In this document: piece after piece, positions 47,619-56,953 of the stretch | How positions within the stretch are numbered: position 1 is the stretch's first letter | Layout: every line of letters starts with the position of its first letter | Source of the DNA: a bacterium 1XD42-54 | GTDB taxonomy: Bacteria; Bacillota; Clostridia; Lachnospirales; Lachnospiraceae | Assembly (NCBI GenBank): GCA_003612585.1 | Contig: RAZH01000001.1 | Coordinates: 1 to 64,000 of the forward strand | Direction of reading: 5' to 3' | Length of the DNA stretch: 64,000 bases | The notes under the pieces: model-generated | The model's database searches: none | Told to the model about the DNA's origin: nothing | The model's input: the letters and a program-made list of their open reading frames with translations, nothing else | Translations under genes and position numbers: made by a program

Positions 47619-47933
47619 TCATGTTATTTTTGTAAGAAAAGAGCAGGTATACAGCTCTGTGCATAACAGCCCCATTTCCTGATTTTTATGCAAATGGATT
47701 CTCCGTACGATACGGTACATGCTTCGGGGATGATTGTAACCGATCTCATCTGGGCAGATACCGATGTATTTGAATACTTCATACAGCGCCTTACCATGAT
47801 GTCCGTATGCTACCGCTCCGTGATGCGGATAGTTCCCCTCAATCAGTACATGGCGGTAAAAACGTCCCATCTCCGGAATCGCGAAAATGCCATCGAAATT
47901 GAATTTAATTGGATTTATCCTATATAATGACCA
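47619..47933 (-). pseudogene. C-terminal fragment of a sugar isomerase (fucose/arabinose isomerase-like)
   Basis: The frame from 47933 reads GIFAIPEMGRFYRHVLI, EGNYPHHGAVAYGHHGKALY and EVFKYIGI, without a start codon of its own and with a stop just upstream. The HHGAVAYGH-like segment resembles the C-terminal metal-binding part of L-fucose/L-arabinose isomerase-type proteins. Only about 100 of an expected 450-600 residues remain. It suggests that a sugar catabolic gene once stood before the sensory operon. Family assignment is from memory and moderate. Confidence 0.5.
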
Positions 47934-48262
47934 TTATCTTCTCGCCGATAAACTATGAAAAAAGATTGCTTACCATATGTATGACAACGTATTCCTTAAA
48001 CTCTTTGATGCTGAGGTGCACAGAAGCGCTCCGATCGCTTAAGGCAAAGAAGCGATTGCCGCTGAGCATACAATCAAAAATCTTGCGCTTATACGCGCAT
48101 TAGTATTAAATATTTTTATGCAGAAGTTTTGCTATCTTGTGCCAAAAATCATTTATAAGTGGCATAGTATCTTTTTTCATTTCTGTCTCTATATAATATT
48201 ATAACTTAGAAACTTTCTCAGCTTTTCTACCCGTTTCGTAATTGGTCTATACTATATCTTTT
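47934..48262. other. AT-rich region without genes
   Basis: About 330 bases between the isomerase remnant and the recombinase repeats. No open frame with a ribosome site, no tRNA and no clear terminator were found. Low-GC composition sets it apart from the sugar operon and marks the start of the patchwork region. Confidence 0.5.
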
Positions 48263-49037
<775 letters not shown>

Positions 49038-49320
49038 CTAAATTCCTCCTATTTTCGCATAATAAAAACAGCCTGCTCTATAACAGACTGTTTTATAATA
49101 AACGCTAAATAGCGGAAGGAAACCTTGCAACTTCGCCTTATTTTTACCTTGAGCTTTTCCAATATACTGTAAGTTACGTTTTCTTTTGTATCAACACAAT
49201 AGTTTCAACGGTATTACTTCTTTCCCACAAGCGCCACCAACATATCACAAAATCTTAATATTACGTCTCTGATTATATGTTAGTCATTATCAATATTCAT
49301 CTCCAATATTACCATCACTT

Positions 49321-49605
49321 CTATTTCATTTTTTCCATGTAGTTACCAACTATTTTTACAATGCCAGGCCCTTTCTTATTAATAGAATTCTTATTCATTG
49401 CATTTATCATACCTGCAGATGTTTTATTTGTAAAATAATCTCCAATCAATATATCTGAAAAACTTATATATGTTTCTAAGTTTAAGTCTGTTCCCAAACT
49501 CTGATAATAAATATATTCCTTTTTATTTTGTATATACTGTCCATGAATATGTTGTACAGGTCGTGATGACATATTTTCCAAAACGTGATCATAATTTAAA
49601 ATCAT
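49321..49605 (-). pseudogene. AbiH-like fragment
   Basis: The reading MILNYDHVLENMSSRPVQHIHGQY resembles the F-N-Y-D-x-x-L-E ... HIHG motif of AbiH-type abortive-infection proteins, which are several hundred residues long. Here fewer than 100 residues remain, there is no ribosome site, and the open frame extends back only into the terminator of the upstream gene. It is probably a decayed internal or C-terminal piece. The family call rests on one motif. Confidence 0.35.
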
Positions 49606-49621
49606 TAATAGATTATATTTA

Positions 49622-49657
49622 AAAAATCGCTCAGACCTCACAGTCCGGGCGATTTTT
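49622..49657 (-). terminator. Terminator after the cysteine desulfidase region
   Basis: AAAAATCGC (49622-49630) pairs with GCGATTTTT (49649-49657), with an inner GAC/GTC pairing. T runs occur on both strands. Confidence 0.82.
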
Positions 49658-49709
49658 ATTTTAGGAAAGTTTTTTTACAGCCCCTTCTTTCTGAAACTGT
49701 TGTTATGAT

Positions 49710-49808
49710 TTACCACGGTTTTCTGAAACAGAACAGCGATACTACCCCGATCAGCAAAAGAATTGGAAATGCCAGGACAAGCAGCCCACCGATTTTTGTA
49801 TACTGGTT
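49710..49808 (-). pseudogene. Possible C-terminal fragment of a membrane protein
   Basis: A 32-residue frame bounded by stops reads KIGGLLVLAFPILLLIGVVS then LFCFRKPW: a single hydrophobic helix and a basic end, without a start codon. It may be the tail of a lost transporter once adjacent to the desulfidase gene. There is no family evidence. Confidence 0.25.
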
Positions 49809-49851
49809 TTATTTTCGCAGTTTACCCTTATTCTGCTGGATTTTCAAGTGC

Positions 49852-51135
49852 CTATTTCTTAAGTTTTTCTGTCATTATAGACAATATCGTTTTATCAGTC
49901 TCACGCATACCTTCCTGAGCTAATGCACCGATATTGGCAATAGTATTTTCAACGCCTTTGGTAACAATTCCATCGCCGCCTTTAAATTCCTGCTGGTTCC
50001 GGTACATATCATATCCAAGAATTCCAGCATCCACACTCGCCGCAATTTTAGCTGCACAGGAAGGTTTTGCACCATCACAGATTGTTCCGCTAATGATTGC
50101 TACTGCGTTTACAATTGTGTGTGCAATTGCCTCATAACTTCCGTCCAAAAGATATGCGATTCCTGCCCCAGCTCCACTGCCTGCACTAACGGCTCCGCAG
50201 TATGCTGATAAACGTCCAATACCGCTCTTTTGATGTATGGTAACAAGATCGCTCACCAGTAACGCCCGATACAGTTTCTCACGTGAAACGCCAAGCTTCA
50301 TCGCATACCTGATCACAGGCACAGAAGCTGTAATTCCCTGATTTCCAGAACCCGATACTATTACAACTGGCAACTCACAACCACTCATTCTGGCATCGCT
50401 TGCGGCCGCTGCCCATGCTTTTGCTTCTGTTTTTATTTCCTGCGGATATTCCTTTAATAATACAGAACCAATATTAGCTCCCCAATTGTTTTTCAGTCCT
50501 TCTTCAGCTATCGCGAGATTGCAGGATATCTGTTGTTCCAATAATGGTATTACTTCACTAAGATCTGCTTTATTTGCAAATTCCAGGATATCTTTCACAT
50601 TCAATACACTTTTATCTGTAAGGCTGTCTTCTGCGGAATTACTGATTTCCTTTTCTAACAGTACTGTTCCGTCTTTTTCTTCTAGTACAATATTGCTGTG
50701 ATTATTCACAATATTCACTTTCGCATAATGCCCGTCCCTCCACCCAATAAGACAGATATCTAATAAATAGGGAGTATCTGCACACACAATTTCTATTGGG
50801 GTATTTTCAGCATATGAAGCTATCTGGGTATGTAATTTTTCCGGAACATAAGATATTACCTGTAACATTTTGGATGCGTCACCAGCTATTATTCCAGCCG
50901 CAATAGCTGCTGATATCCCTTTCAGTCCACCTGTATTTGGTACAATAACACTTTTAACATTTTTTATAATGTTTCCAGACACTTCCACACGAATTCTTTC
51001 AGGCTCTTTTCCTAAAATGCTTCTTAATCGTGCAGCTGCATAGGCAATCGCTATTGGCTCAGTACAACCCGTTGCCTGTATCAGCTCTTCTTTTAAAATA
51101 GATACATACATCTTTTGTGTTTCAGCAGAAAGCAT
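49852..51135 (-). CDS. L-cysteine desulfidase family protein (UPF0597/CyuA-like)
   Basis: A 427-residue protein of the serine dehydratase alpha-like/cysteine desulfidase family, [4Fe-4S] enzymes that break L-cysteine into sulfide, ammonia and pyruvate. The opening ILKEELIQATGCTEPIAIAYAAA with Cys near 24 and the later IISGTICDGAKPSCAAKIA cysteines are the cluster ligands; VSGSGNQGITASVPV is also diagnostic. It is complete. It stands alone between two stretches of remnants, so its former partner (often a transporter) may be lost. Serine or other beta-substituted amino acids are alternative substrates. Confidence 0.88.
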   Translation of the reverse strand: MLSAETQKMYVSILKEELIQATGCTEPIAIAYAAARLRSILGKEPERIRVEVSGNIIKNVKSVIVPNTGGLKGISAAIAAGIIAGDASKMLQVISYVPEKLHTQIASYAENTPIEIVCADTPYLLDICLIGWRDGHYAKVNIVNNHSNIVLEEKDGTVLLEKEISNSAEDSLTDKSVLNVKDILEFANKADLSEVIPLLEQQISCNLAIAEEGLKNNWGANIGSVLLKEYPQEIKTEAKAWAAAASDARMSGCELPVVIVSGSGNQGITASVPVIRYAMKLGVSREKLYRALLVSDLVTIHQKSGIGRLSAYCGAVSAGSGAGAGIAYLLDGSYEAIAHTIVNAVAIISGTICDGAKPSCAAKIAASVDAGILGYDMYRNQQEFKGGDGIVTKGVENTIANIGALAQEGMRETDKTILSIMTEKLKK

Positions 51136-51406
51136 ATGATCGCTCCATTTCTTCTATCAGAATTTATAATTACAATGGCATAAGTTTTGCACAAACTTTG
51201 GGACGCTCCCATATAAAACAGAACGAGACAGTTCTGTAGAAAGGCTGAGGTTATTGGGGGATGGTAGGCAAAACAATGTTTTTCATCTTTCAAAACCGCT
51301 TAAACATGCTTATTTTCGCACTAATTTACAGATTGTTTCAACGTGTGTTGGAGCTACTATGTAAACACAATTTTTCAGCCTCGTTGCTCCTATAGGAACA
51401 CAATTT
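51136..51406. other. Gene-free gap between desulfidase and DUF262 genes
   Basis: About 270 bases without a credible gene. Near 51351-51412 two loosely similar stretches (ACACAATTTTTCAGC and ACACAATTTTCAAGC) lie about 32 bases apart. No promoter with both elements was found for the desulfidase gene, and no terminator after the DUF262 gene was recognised. Confidence 0.4.
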
Positions 51407-53443
51407 TCAAGCTATTGGCTTCAATTTATAGGAACATTCATTTTCCATTCCTTCATATTTATCAATAACCAGCTTGGCGTAGTTCAACGCTTCATTAGCA
51501 CTTAAATTCATTTCTAAATAAATACCCTCCGCTATCTTTTTCGGCACTCTCATATTATCATTCGTATCATTTATAATTCGTTTGCTCCTGCCTTTAAAAT
51601 CTTTATGACGAATCAAGCTTCGGAATATCTGAGCATCGTATTCATACATCTGCATACAAATACTCTTTAAAAAACTTCTCCATGAATCCACGGGAATCGT
51701 CCCACCGCATATTTCAATTTGACAGGGTGTCCGACCAGTTACATCAACTTCATCCATTATATCAAACTCAGTTCTTGTATCAACATCATTTTCACTCAAA
51801 CTAATTGCATCAGGACATTGCCATATAGAACATATTTCATCGATAAGCCATCCACTTCTTTTGACAATTTCTACCTCATTCCATGTGTCTATTTTAGAAA
51901 GCTCTTTATTGATATAGATATTGGATTCCTGATACAATCTCTTTTTTTCTTCAAAACTGTCATTAGACATTTCTGAATTATATCCAGTAACCGTTAGATT
52001 ACCTATGCAATGAACATATTTTTCATGTATCTCCACTGCTTTCTTACCTAAATCTATTTTCCATTTTGCATTAAGCGTCTGCGGCATAATATGCTCTATC
52101 GTCAATTCATCAAAAGAAACAACTTCTTTGCCCTGTTTACGCTCAACTTGTTCTAAAATATACTTTATATGTGGGAATTTATAGCTGTCACGCAACGACA
52201 ATTTATCTCTTACCAAATTGTCATTTGGGAAAACTACCTTGCCCTTCTTCCCTGCCAATACTGCAGCAACCCTGTCACATAACTCTTTGTCTTTATATTG
52301 TTCTATATCTTTTACCATTGAAGCAAATACTTTGTTTAGTGCATTTGTAGGCATTTCGCACAATAACCGCCGCATAACATATGATAGAATAACATCCAAC
52401 GTTTTACACACCATTTGCATATCAATATTATGATACATATAGCAATCTTCAAATATATTTAGCAAAAAAGGATAAACCGTCGTTGACTTTAACCTCTGTA
52501 ACTGCGACAACCTCCCATTCACTTCCTCGTCAGGACTATTACAATATTTAAACCAACTGTAATATTCTCCATAGGTCGTCAATTCATCAAGAAACCCCTC
52601 TGCATCATAATTGTCTAGTCTTAAATAATATTCCTTAAAATTGTTATACACACTATCTTTATTAGGAATCATACCTGTTTTTAACGTCAAATAATCTCGA
52701 ATATAATCTGATATCATTGCATCTGGTAGCAGATTCTCCAGCTTTATCCAATAACTATTATATAATCTTTCCTGACAGTCATAAGCTTGTCCCATTAATA
52801 AATAGTTCCTGATAAGGTCAGCCTGTGTCAAATCTAATCCAGTAGAATTTAATGATTCAAAAATCAACTGTGGATTTTCTTTTTCCTTTGTTAACTGGAT
52901 ATATACTATTTCTAACTTCTGTATCCCCTGATATATTTGCTCTGGAGATAAAAACGACTCTCTAATCAAATCCATAAATAAATTATAATTCATTAATATT
53001 TGTGATTCTTCCATATCATCAATTTGATCATTAATTAGTTTCTGAAAATTGCATGAATCTGATTTCATCGGCTTTAATTTTATTCTTAATGCTTCTGGGC
53101 TGAATCTATTTGTCAAATAGCTTTCTTTTATCTCAATTTTCAATTCCTCTATTAAAGTGGAATCTAAAATTGCTTTTAAAAGCAACATAATAGAAGTCAA
53201 ACGTTGTTGTCCGTCAATCACGATAAATTGCCTGAAGTTTGCTGTGGACTCTCCTTCTACATATACTAATGTTCCTAAAAAATGGCTATTTCTATTTTCA
53301 TCTACTGCAATTGATTCTATATCTCTGAACAGTGTAATACACTGCATCCTTTTCCAATCATAATTTCTCTGGTATACAGGTATATAAAAAGTTCTTTTAC
53401 CTGCCCCAATAAACTCTAAAAAACTCAAATTATCTGCTTTCAT
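51407..53443 (-). CDS. DUF262-DUF1524 (GmrSD/SspE-like) restriction-type protein
   Basis: About 678 residues from the ATG at 53443, which follows GAGGAGAG. The DUF262 domain (about 1-230) shows IPVYQRNYDWK and the IDGQQRLTSIMLL motif of a ParB/Srx-like NTPase. The DUF1524 domain (about 450-560) has the His-Me finger IEHIMPQTLN followed by CIGNLTVTGYNSEMSN. A further C-terminal domain (about 575-675) is unassigned. Relatives are modification-dependent nucleases: GmrSD cuts glucosylated hydroxymethylcytosine DNA and SspE acts with phosphorothioate. No modification genes lie nearby, so a stand-alone type IV role is more likely. Confidence 0.88.
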   Translation of the reverse strand: MKADNLSFLEFIGAGKRTFYIPVYQRNYDWKRMQCITLFRDIESIAVDENRNSHFLGTLVYVEGESTANFRQFIVIDGQQRLTSIMLLLKAILDSTLIEELKIEIKESYLTNRFSPEALRIKLKPMKSDSCNFQKLINDQIDDMEESQILMNYNLFMDLIRESFLSPEQIYQGIQKLEIVYIQLTKEKENPQLIFESLNSTGLDLTQADLIRNYLLMGQAYDCQERLYNSYWIKLENLLPDAMISDYIRDYLTLKTGMIPNKDSVYNNFKEYYLRLDNYDAEGFLDELTTYGEYYSWFKYCNSPDEEVNGRLSQLQRLKSTTVYPFLLNIFEDCYMYHNIDMQMVCKTLDVILSYVMRRLLCEMPTNALNKVFASMVKDIEQYKDKELCDRVAAVLAGKKGKVVFPNDNLVRDKLSLRDSYKFPHIKYILEQVERKQGKEVVSFDELTIEHIMPQTLNAKWKIDLGKKAVEIHEKYVHCIGNLTVTGYNSEMSNDSFEEKKRLYQESNIYINKELSKIDTWNEVEIVKRSGWLIDEICSIWQCPDAISLSENDVDTRTEFDIMDEVDVTGRTPCQIEICGGTIPVDSWRSFLKSICMQMYEYDAQIFRSLIRHKDFKGRSKRIINDTNDNMRVPKKIAEGIYLEMNLSANEALNYAKLVIDKYEGMENECSYKLKPIA

Positions 53444-53505
53444 ATGTATCTCTCCTCTTTTTCTAATATCACACAATTTTTATTATCAAATCATATCTTT
53501 TTCTT

Positions 53506-53532
53506 GAACCTGTCGGAATTTCCGACAAGTTG
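53506..53532. repeat. Palindrome on the downstream side of the DUF1016 gene
   Basis: TGTCGGAATTTCCGACA (53511-53527), 8-bp arms around one central base, extended by AAC/GTT pairs. It shares the core TCGGAA(A)TTCCGA with the palindrome at 54801-54829 on the other side of the DUF1016 gene. Confidence 0.8.
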
Positions 53533-53555
53533 ATATTTCATCTCATTCTCACACA

Positions 53556-54680
53556 TTATAAATCATTTTTCTGTTCCTCATCTAACCATTCCTTCAATTT
53601 TTTCTGCAATAACTTTTTATCTGGCAGATACAATTTATATTCTTTTGCATAAATGTTTGCATTTTCTGGAAGTGTTAAGTCCACAAGAGCTTCATCACTC
53701 TGTTTGCAAAGTAGAATACCTATTGTCGGATTTTCACTCTCAACCCTTTCATAACGATCAAAATAATTCACATACATCTGCATCTGACCTAAATCCTGAT
53801 GTGTAAGCTCATCAATTTTAAAATCAATGAGAACATAACATCTTAACAGTCTATTATACAGAACCAAATCCACATAAAAATTTTTATCATGAAATGTGAA
53901 TCTTTTTTGACGCTGTTCAAATAGAAATCCTTTTCCTAATTCTAAAAGAAACTTTTGCATCTTCTCTATTACTGCTGATTCCAGATCACTTTCATGATAT
54001 GAAGCCTTATCCTCCAAACCTGCAAACTCTAACACATATGGTGTATGCAAAATATCTTGCGGTTTTTGCGGAACAGCTCCCTCATTTGCCAGCCGTATTA
54101 CATCATTCTTATCCCGGCTTAATGCAAGCCTTTCATATAAGCTGGAATGAAATTGTCTTTTTAAAGTATTTACATTCCAATTCGAGCGTATTGCCTCTTT
54201 CTCATAAAAATCTCTCTCATCCTTGTCTTCTATACGCATAAGCACCTGATAATGCGTCCAGCTGAGCTTAAAAGGTATATTGTTATATGCCATTTCCAAT
54301 TGTCCAATTCCCGATTGGATAATTTCAAATGCCTGTCCAAATTGTCCAATTCCTGACTGGATAATTTCATCTTCCCTATCTTTATACGCCATGTAGAACT
54401 GCCGCATTCCTGCAACATTACTTCTTGAAAAACCCCTGCCATACTCTTCTGTCAGATATACCGACAGAGAATCTACTATTTTAGCTCCATATTTCGCCCT
54501 CTCGGCTCCTTGTTGTTCCTGCTCAACAATATATCTTCCTAACAAAAAACTGGTGAGTACCGTGATTGCATTTGCCATTTGACCCATATTGTTTCTGGCA
54601 CTATCAATTAACTTCTTTGATTTATCATATAAAGTCTGAAATTCTTTATTATCTATCATTTCCTTTTTTTCATTCTTCAC
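53556..54680 (-). CDS. DUF1016 (YhcG-type) PD-(D/E)xK nuclease protein
   Basis: A 374-residue protein. The N-terminal helical DUF1016 domain (about 20-190, GRYIVEQEQQGAERAKYGAKI; KLSWTHYQVLMRI) is followed by a YhcG PDDEXK nuclease domain (about 225-370) with FYVDLVLYN, VLIDFKIDELTHQDLGQMQMYVNYFDR and TIGILLCKQ. These proteins occur in restriction-modification and phage-defence settings. Between the two N-terminal motifs sits a tandem 14-residue repeat (EIIQSGIGQ... twice, about 105-132). The gene lies upstream of the DUF262 gene with a palindrome between them and another related palindrome on its far side. Confidence 0.88.
   Translation of the reverse strand: MKNEKKEMIDNKEFQTLYDKSKKLIDSARNNMGQMANAITVLTSFLLGRYIVEQEQQGAERAKYGAKIVDSLSVYLTEEYGRGFSRSNVAGMRQFYMAYKDREDEIIQSGIGQFGQAFEIIQSGIGQLEMAYNNIPFKLSWTHYQVLMRIEDKDERDFYEKEAIRSNWNVNTLKRQFHSSLYERLALSRDKNDVIRLANEGAVPQKPQDILHTPYVLEFAGLEDKASYHESDLESAVIEKMQKFLLELGKGFLFEQRQKRFTFHDKNFYVDLVLYNRLLRCYVLIDFKIDELTHQDLGQMQMYVNYFDRYERVESENPTIGILLCKQSDEALVDLTLPENANIYAKEYKLYLPDKKLLQKKLKEWLDEEQKNDL
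54298..54381. repeat. In-frame 42-bp tandem repeat with palindromic cores
   Basis: Two 42-base units inside the DUF1016 gene, each opening AATTGTCCAATTC on the plus strand (54298 and 54340). Each holds a near palindrome: ATTGTCCAAT/ATTGGATAAT (54299-54323) and ATTGTCCAAT/ACTGGATAAT (54341-54365), which pair fully on one strand if G-U pairs are allowed. They encode the doubled 14-residue segment. Confidence 0.8.
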
Positions 54681-54800
54681 TCTTGCACCTCCAAATAGTA
54701 TCTTAACTATACATAGTTAGTATTATATGATAGCTTTAGATAAGCAACACAAGCATTGAAATTATATATCTCTTTTTCGGCTAAGCATTCCAAATATCTT

Positions 54801-54829
54801 TCAGTTGTTCGGAAATTCCGAACAACTGA
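54801..54829. repeat. Perfect 29-bp palindrome upstream of the DUF1016 gene
   Basis: TCAGTTGTTCGGAA (54801-54814), one central base, TTCCGAACAACTGA (54816-54829). It stands about 120 bases before the DUF1016 start and shares its core with the palindrome at 53511-53527, so the nuclease gene is bracketed by related palindromes. Confidence 0.85.
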
Positions 54830-54994
54830 TTTGTCCTCTAATGTTTTCTTATTAAACAAATTCCTTTGTACCCCCACACCCCACATCAACCACCGCCGAA
54901 ACCTCAAAATACTTCTCAATCCTCTTATCCCGATTCCCTCTCTCATCTTCCACAAACACAAAATGCTTATAAAACTGCTTAAAATAAAGGATTT

Positions 54995-56389
54995 CTAGAT
55001 ATGTTTCCTTTGTATCAACACGACACATTCTGTATGCACCGTCTGAGGAAACATATCCACGCAACACGCCCACTCCACCCGGTATCCTTTCTCCAAAAAC
55101 ACCGCAAGGTCCCTTACCAAGCTCGTCGGCTTACAAGAGATGTACACGAGCCGCTCTACGCCATAATCAATAATTTTCGGCAAAGCCTTCGGATGAATGC
55201 CGTCGCGCGGCGGGTCAAGAACGATAAAATCCGGTTTCTCGGTCACTGCATCTAATACCTTCAGAACATCTCCTGCAATAAATTCGCAATTTGTAAGGTT
55301 GTTCAACGCAGCATTCTCCCGTGCCGCCTCCACAGCCTCTTCCACAATCTCCACACCGATCACCTTTTTTGCCACCGAAGCAAGAATCTGTGCTATGGTG
55401 CCTGTCCCGCTATAGAGATCAAAGACTGTCATATCTTTCGTATCGCCAATATACCCGCGTGCTGCACTGTACAGCACTTCCGCGCCGAGTGAATTGGTCT
55501 GAAAAAAGGAAAACGGCGTTATTTTAAACCGAAGCCCCAGGATTGTCTCATAAAAATAATCCTGACCAAACAACATTCTGGTTTCATCGCTGCGAACAAC
55601 ATCTGCCAGAGAATCATTTATAATATGAAGAATTCCCACAATCTTTCCCTCCAGAGCAAGCGCCCGCAACTGTTCCACCAGAGGAGTGAAATCCCAATCG
55701 GCCTGACTCGTTGTCACAAGGTTGACAAGAATTTCACCAGTGGTCTGAGCGCGGCGCAGCAGAAGATGGCGCAGAAAACCCTCATGAGAAATTTTATGAT
55801 AATACGGCAGATTCTTATCCTTACAGTACTTCAGAATACAGGACAGAATTCGGTTCATATCCGTATGAACAATTTTACAATCCTCTGCCGTCAGGATATC
55901 ATAAGTACTTCCTTTTTTATGCAGTCCAAGGCAGAGTGGTCCGTCCTTGTATTCATCTCCAAAGGAAAATTCCATCTTATTGCGATAGGCGAACTCACTC
56001 GGACTGGGATGGATTCCGTCAAACTGGTAGTCCGGGTTTCCGTCCGCATCCACCTGTCCGCCTGCCTTCAACGCCTCATCCAGAAGCTGCCGGATTTGAT
56101 TTTCCTTCATCTTCAGCTGCTCCTCATATTCCATCGTCTGATACATACAGCCCCCGCAGGCAGGAAAAATACTGCATTGCGGCTCCCTTGTTTCAAAAGG
56201 TGATTTTTCCAGCACCTCCATCAGTCGGCCTTCCGCATGCGTTTTTCTCTTTTTATGTACCATAAAACGAACCTTCTGGCCCGGCATCCCGTTTTTTACG
56301 ATCACCTTCCCTTCCTCTGTCCGCACAATTCCTTTATTCGGGAAGTCCACCCGCTCAATGATTCCTTCTGCAATCTGTCCCTTTTTCAA
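54995..56389 (-). CDS. rlmD: 23S rRNA (uracil-C5)-methyltransferase, RlmD/RumA-like
   Basis: A 464-residue SAM-dependent tRNA/rRNA U5-methyltransferase. An N-terminal TRAM domain (GQIAEGIIERVDFPNKGIV) is followed by the iron-sulfur cysteines (Cys-x5-CGGC: CSIFPACGGC), the SAM motif FDLYSGTGTIAQILA, DPPRDG and the nucleophile motif YISCKPTSLVRDL, and the general-base VDMFPQTVHTECV. The start is TTG at 56389, 8 bases after AGGAGG; the frame is open to 56464 without a ribosome site. The C-terminus is shorter than in some clostridial relatives. Which uridine is modified (747, 1939 or tRNA U54) is not decided by the sequence. Confidence 0.9.
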   Translation of the reverse strand: MKKGQIAEGIIERVDFPNKGIVRTEEGKVIVKNGMPGQKVRFMVHKKRKTHAEGRLMEVLEKSPFETREPQCSIFPACGGCMYQTMEYEEQLKMKENQIRQLLDEALKAGGQVDADGNPDYQFDGIHPSPSEFAYRNKMEFSFGDEYKDGPLCLGLHKKGSTYDILTAEDCKIVHTDMNRILSCILKYCKDKNLPYYHKISHEGFLRHLLLRRAQTTGEILVNLVTTSQADWDFTPLVEQLRALALEGKIVGILHIINDSLADVVRSDETRMLFGQDYFYETILGLRFKITPFSFFQTNSLGAEVLYSAARGYIGDTKDMTVFDLYSGTGTIAQILASVAKKVIGVEIVEEAVEAARENAALNNLTNCEFIAGDVLKVLDAVTEKPDFIVLDPPRDGIHPKALPKIIDYGVERLVYISCKPTSLVRDLAVFLEKGYRVEWACCVDMFPQTVHTECVVLIQRKHI

Positions 56390-56488
56390 TCTGTAATCCT
56401 CCTGTCTCAAAACATAAAATTTCAATACTTCTGACGTAATACTATTTTGTCTATGTTGTTCCACGCGAGCAGTTTTTACCTACTGATA

Positions 56489-56524
56489 TAAAAAGAAGCA
56501 GGTGCCTGTCGACATCTGCTCTTT
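56489..56524 (-). terminator. Terminator after the acidic membrane protein gene
   Basis: On the minus strand AGCAGATGTCGACAGGCACC then TGCT with TTCTTTTT: a short GC stem AGCAG(g)TG/CA(t)CTGCT followed by T residues. It sits between the acidic protein and the methyltransferase gene. Confidence 0.65.
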
Positions 56525-56532
56525 TCTTGATT

Positions 56533-56865
56533 TTATTCTTCGACTTTCTGCTCCGGTGTCTCCTCTGAAACTTCTGCCTCCGGCTCAGCTTCCTTTTCCG
56601 GCTCTTTCTTTTCTTCCTGCTTTTCAACTTTCTCTTCGTCCATCTCCGGGAAATCGTCGTCCTCAAAGAAATCTTCAAAGTCGTCGTCGAAGTCCTCTTC
56701 AAAATCCTCGAGATAATCCGGTGAGAAATAACGATATACGGCGTATGCAATTCCTGCAACTGCTGCCACTGCACCAATCACAGCCAGAATCCAGAGCAGT
56801 GCATTTTTATGCTTCTCATCCTCTTTCTTCTGTAATAATGCTAAAAGTTCGTCAAATTTATTCAT
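56533..56865 (-). CDS. Small membrane protein with acidic tail, unknown function
   Basis: 110 residues from the ATG at 56865 (an in-frame GTG at 56874 overlaps the AAAGGACG site). A short charged N-terminus (MNKFDELLALLQKKEDEKHK), one membrane helix (about 23-45) and a C-terminal half made almost entirely of Asp, Glu, Phe and Lys (YLEDFEEDFDDDFEDFFEDD). The family is seen as a conserved small protein in clostridia with no known role. The repeated Phe in the acidic run suggests interaction with a basic partner. It is transcribed after pcrA. Confidence 0.7.
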   Translation of the reverse strand: MNKFDELLALLQKKEDEKHKNALLWILAVIGAVAAVAGIAYAVYRYFSPDYLEDFEEDFDDDFEDFFEDDDFPEMDEEKVEKQEEKKEPEKEAEPEAEVSEETPEQKVEE

Positions 56866-56953
56866 TTTGAACACGTCCTTTCTTTTCCTACGTTCACTTT
56901 AAGATAGTATATCACAGTGACCGGAATTTTACTATAAAAATTTTCGACTTTTA

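Noticed and set aside
51343-51415. Two loosely similar stretches about 32 bases apart that resemble CRISPR repeat-spacer spacing
   Set aside because: Only two imperfect copies, no constant spacer length and no cas genes; the second runs into the end of the DUF262 gene.
54707-55073. Several 60-85 codon frames on both strands between the DUF1016 and rlmD genes
   Set aside because: They overlap each other and a palindrome, lack ribosome sites and have no recognisable sequence.
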